Shown here: positions 62,401-64,000 of the stretch, piece by piece
How positions within the stretch are numbered: position 1 is the first letter of the stretch
Layout: every line of letters begins with the position of its first letter
DNA from: an uncultured Lachnospiraceae bacterium
Lineage (GTDB): Bacteria > Bacillota > Clostridia > Lachnospirales > Lachnospiraceae
Direction of reading: 5' to 3'
DNA length: 64,000 nt
Assembly (NCBI GenBank): GCA_910586355.1
Contig: CAJUHJ010000002.1
Location: 1-64,000 of the forward strand
Notes under the pieces: generated by a model
What the model was told of the DNA's origin: nothing
The model's input: the letters and a program-made list of their open reading frames with translations, nothing else
The model's database searches: none
Translations under genes and position numbers: made by a program

Positions 62401-64000
62401 CTGGCGCTGAAATTGTATTATGATAGAAATATCTATGAAATCAGCTTTGATTTAAACGGAGGAGAAGGAATTACCCCGGAAAAACAAAATGTGTGTTATG
62501 GCGGCCTGCTTACGGAAGTGGAGGAGCCAAAGAAAAAGGGGTATCAGTTTAAGGGCTGGTATACAGATGCAGCGGGAACGGAAGGAAAACGCTGGGATTT
62601 TGCATTGACGGCGGAGCAAAATACCACATCTGATTCTGTTACTCTTTATGCAAAATGGGAAGATGAAACGGCTCCGGTTTTGGGAGAAGCATTTTATAAT
62701 GAAGGATATAAAAATTTATGGAATCAGATTATCCGTAAAAAAAGTCTGGTGATTGCTGTTCCGGTTACAGAAGAAGGAAGCGGCATAAAACAGGCGGATT
62801 ATAAATTGATAGAAGATGGCGCGGCCGCGCGCAAAGAAGGCGGGATTGTATCAGGAAAGGCGGATTTAGAAACAAAAGACGGCCAGACGGCCGCTAAGGT
62901 TGTGATAGATAAAGACTTTAAAGGCATTGTTATATTTACCTGTACAGATAATGCCGGGAATATCTCGCCTGAAAAATCAGTGACGGCGGAAGACGGAAAA
63001 ATTATCGTAGAAGACAATGCCCCGGAAATCCGTTTTTCGTTAGAAGGGGAAAAGTCGTCGGATTGGTTTTATGATTCGACGTCGGTTGACGTGATTGTAG
63101 AAGATGAAGAGACGAAAGACAGAGGAACTCTGGTTTCCGGAGGACTTTCAAGCGTCGTGTATCAAATCGACGGCGGAGAGGAAATTGTGGCATCGGATGA
63201 TTTTGCCGAAAATCAGATTGTATCCTGTTTGTTTACGGTTCAGGTAACAGGTTATGGTACGCATGTGTTAAGCGTAACTGCGTCAGATAACGCAGGAAAC
63301 GTATCCAAAAAGCAGATTACAGTTGAGATTCGCAGACAAAAGAGGGCATACAAAGTAGAACATTATCTGCAGGAACCGGAAGGAGACATTTACAAAATAG
63401 CAGAATCCGATACGGTAGAACAGATAGAGACCATAGGAACAGAAGTGACAGCCGAATCCAATACATATACTGGTTTTACAGAAAATAAAGAGCATCCGAA
63501 AAGAAAAGCATCCGGCGCAGTTTTAGAGGATGAAACGTTGGTATTAAAATTGTATTATGACAGAAATACCTATGAAGTGAAGTTTGATAAAAATGACGGT
63601 ACCAATCAGGAGCCTGTAAAACAGACGGTACGGTATGGCGCGCGTTTAAAGAAAATAGAAGAGCCCGTCAGAAACGGTTATACGTTTAAAGGGTGGTATA
63701 AAAAACCGGAAGGAACAAACGGCAGCCAGTGGGATTTTGAAAAGCCGGTAGAAAAGAATATATCTGCCCAGCCAGCGACCATTTATGCAAAATGGGAAGA
63801 TGAAACGGCTCCTGTGCCGGGGGAAGCAACTTATCAGTCTGCGTATCGGACTTTGTTAAATTACATTATTCGTAAATCGAATCTGCTAATCTGCGTTCCA
63901 ATACTAGAAGAAGGAAGCGGCGTGAAACAGGCGGATTATATTCTGATGCCGGATGACGGCGATATTGTAGAAGGAAAAGCACAAATAGAGGTAAAAGACG
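59470..64000 (+). CDS. Very large secreted surface protein, 3' end beyond the window (adhesin-like)
   Basis: An open frame runs without stop from the GTG at 59470 to the window end, at least 1510 codons. GGGAGG lies 9 nt upstream; an ATG at 59486 is out of frame and stops at once. Order: signal peptide (about 12-35), Pro/Thr/Glu/Ser-rich linker (about 95-215), a right-handed beta-helix region (about 340-660, with IYGGSFLNN-type rungs), three Listeria-Bacteroides (Flg_new) repeats (about 670-905, GWNTQADGLGEYY), then a repeated module of MucBP-like, Flg_new and Ig-like domains. The anchor must lie beyond the edge. It is probably a host- or mucin-binding adhesin; the ligand is unknown. Confidence 0.88.
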   Translation, partial: MGELQNEKKHLKKKIAAILLMLCLLVTLLPVEYYGIGPLGDDGEDQIQWEILSFSALPEELSMQTVPLGTPLEELNLPSALTAICRKLQQEENLPETETNMPQPPETETSQVPDTESETTESSEVPDSSETPDVFDTETESSEPSDTEGEEPETQIPEAPDTQEPETPGPEAPDTQTPEAPETPEPEQPKLPDTEGSSTEQKTPDSEENLAQPQEESHPVEASETTTVTIQENYAAPKTSDYNQLILNEQNSTPQQSGAETILVKGIGWTASPEYNAGEEGVYVFTPVIPAGYLLADGVVPATITVTVEENGIAALAEEIDTEELPQGTPEFGTISENTVWEAGSLTDGELTINAGVTLVLNGAITIEGKVVISGGGTILRGNADANFIVNNGFNAELTLKNITIEGGNIPSEKSMIEADRGYITLSSGSRILNCVKSTGSGAALLASNANVVFSDAVIENCSSAEKGGAVYLTSGRMNISSGTYSGNRTTGESAIGGGFIYNSTAELNIYGGSFLNNTSLGRGGCIYHDGTGSTKTKLHGGYFQGNTSAYPGSEGSGAVWNSAVSSGSSMLSLSGQVQLCGDGSSVSGTDGIYLDRQGDTPRKMRISSTLNYPVKVFLEAQEGAVIAEGESGCILNERDTKKISFINTGSSETAWHARLDAENNQIIITEADPEYDYYVYYISNGGQGEVKDDEPHKSGDIVTIKNADGLKYSGRIFVGWNTQADGLGEYYDAGDEYTITGDLNLYAIFKRNLSGTFYSGGANQSVTIDGARTNREITTPALEAMEGYTPLGWSTKADGYTVEYPEGTKVTLSEPLEFYGIYQKDVTISYDIQSEGDVPVRQTKPLFANVHEIISYQRPDFTLNSDAKRIGYRLGGWNTNADGTGTSYLAGSTLRFGRSTLLYAEWIPAKNTTYTIEYYMQSISGDTYEKNDAMEEHLRAVTGSEVSVEPKTVAGFTENTTHPLRVVTGIVAADGSLALKLYYDRNIYEISFDLNGGEGITPEKQNVCYGGLLTEVEEPKKKGYQFKGWYTDAAGTEGKRWDFALTAEQNTTSDSVTLYAKWEDETAPVLGEAFYNEGYKNLWNQIIRKKSLVIAVPVTEEGSGIKQADYKLIEDGAAARKEGGIVSGKADLETKDGQTAAKVVIDKDFKGIVIFTCTDNAGNISPEKSVTAEDGKIIVEDNAPEIRFSLEGEKSSDWFYDSTSVDVIVEDEETKDRGTLVSGGLSSVVYQIDGGEEIVASDDFAENQIVSCLFTVQVTGYGTHVLSVTASDNAGNVSKKQITVEIRRQKRAYKVEHYLQEPEGDIYKIAESDTVEQIETIGTEVTAESNTYTGFTENKEHPKRKASGAVLEDETLVLKLYYDRNTYEVKFDKNDGTNQEPVKQTVRYGARLKKIEEPVRNGYTFKGWYKKPEGTNGSQWDFEKPVEKNISAQPATIYAKWEDETAPVPGEATYQSAYRTLLNYIIRKSNLLICVPILEEGSGVKQADYILMPDDGDIVEGKAQIEVKD
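59745..60120 (+). repeat. Pro/Thr/Glu-rich low-complexity linker in the surface protein
   Basis: About 125 residues of PETE, PDTE, PEAP and SSE-type units, for example PEAPDTQEPETPGPEAPDTQ. The DNA shows imperfect 6-15 bp repeats that may vary in copy number. It probably spans the cell wall or holds the head away from it. Confidence 0.8.
62199..64000 (+). repeat. Duplicated MucBP-like + Flg_new + Ig-like module (period about 1.13 kb)
   Basis: Copy one starts near 62199 (YTIEYYMQSISGDTYEKND) and copy two near 63335 (YKVEHYLQEPEGDIYKIAE). Each continues with KLYYDRN, a Flg_new repeat with FKGWY, TLYAKWEDETAPV or TIYAKWEDETAPV, and EEGSG(I/V)KQADY. Copy two is cut by the window edge, so more copies may follow. 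Confidence 0.85.

Noticed and set aside
1..64000. Mobile elements, prophage, toxin-antitoxin or defence systems
   Set aside because: No transposase, integrase, att-like repeat flanking tRNA-Glu, nuclease, helicase or toxin family was seen.

Overview
The window reads as a chromosomal segment of a spore-forming, anaerobic, moderately low-GC Firmicute, most like a gut Lachnospiraceae. The evidence is the endospore genes (gpr, spoIIP, spoVAA/AB/AC), a superoxide reductase of the anaerobe type, beta-glucuronidase and beta-galactosidase, FN3/FIVAR/LRR_5 surface modules, strong AGGAGG ribosome binding sites and TTGACA/TATAAT promoters. No phage, transposase, integron or CRISPR array is visible.

Layout. 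1-5.2 kb: arginine operon argC-GNAT-argJ-argB-argD. 5.2-11.9 kb (minus): a 2243-residue secreted GH2 beta-galactosidase with eleven FIVAR repeats and an LRR_5-like C-terminus. 12.2-19.2 kb: comEA-like lipoprotein, response regulator, histidine kinase, GerMN lipoprotein, comEC, holA. 19.2-23.4 kb: rpsT (minus), gpr, spoIIP, then the infC-rpmI-rplT operon behind a leader with attenuator; infC starts at AUU. 23.4-27.5 kb: galE, tRNA-Glu(CUC), and a three-gene redox operon (NifX-like protein, desulfoferrodoxin, secreted tandem thioredoxin-like/FN3 protein). 27.5-28.4 kb: remains of a beta-lactam-response locus (PBP fragment, broken M56/BlaR1 sensor, intact BlaI-type repressor with its operator). 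28.5-34 kb: hisS-aspS and a chemoreceptor. 34.4-37.4 kb: a signal-less amidase/SPOR protein and a second two-component system. 37.5-40.3 kb: cysD-cysNC. 40.3-45.9 kb: small membrane proteins, a SprA-like metalloprotease, tex, and a split ThrE-type exporter. 45.9-48.5 kb: a spoVA cluster with a sigma-G-type promoter, an unlisted 51-codon ORF, and a decayed end in place of spoVAD/AE. 48.5-54.9 kb: PAS protein, uidA, HAD phosphatase, secreted amidase with FN3 domains, small membrane proteins. 55-58.7 kb: thyA-folA-ilvB-ilvN in one operon. 58.7-64 kb: flavin reductase (minus), then a very large surface protein that begins at a GTG at 59470 and stays open to the window edge.

How the genes work together. 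Most of the window is core metabolism (arginine, thymidylate/folate, branched-chain amino acids, PAPS), translation and sporulation. The accessory interest lies in the host-glycan and surface proteins (beta-galactosidase, beta-glucuronidase, the 59.5-kb adhesin-like protein), the redox operon, the spoVA leader ORF and its promoter, and the two decayed loci. Start codons were moved where a ribosome binding site or family N-terminus required it: argB, comEA, GerMN, rpsT (TTG), infC (ATT), desulfoferrodoxin, cysNC, ThrE, PAS, uidA, HAD, thyA.
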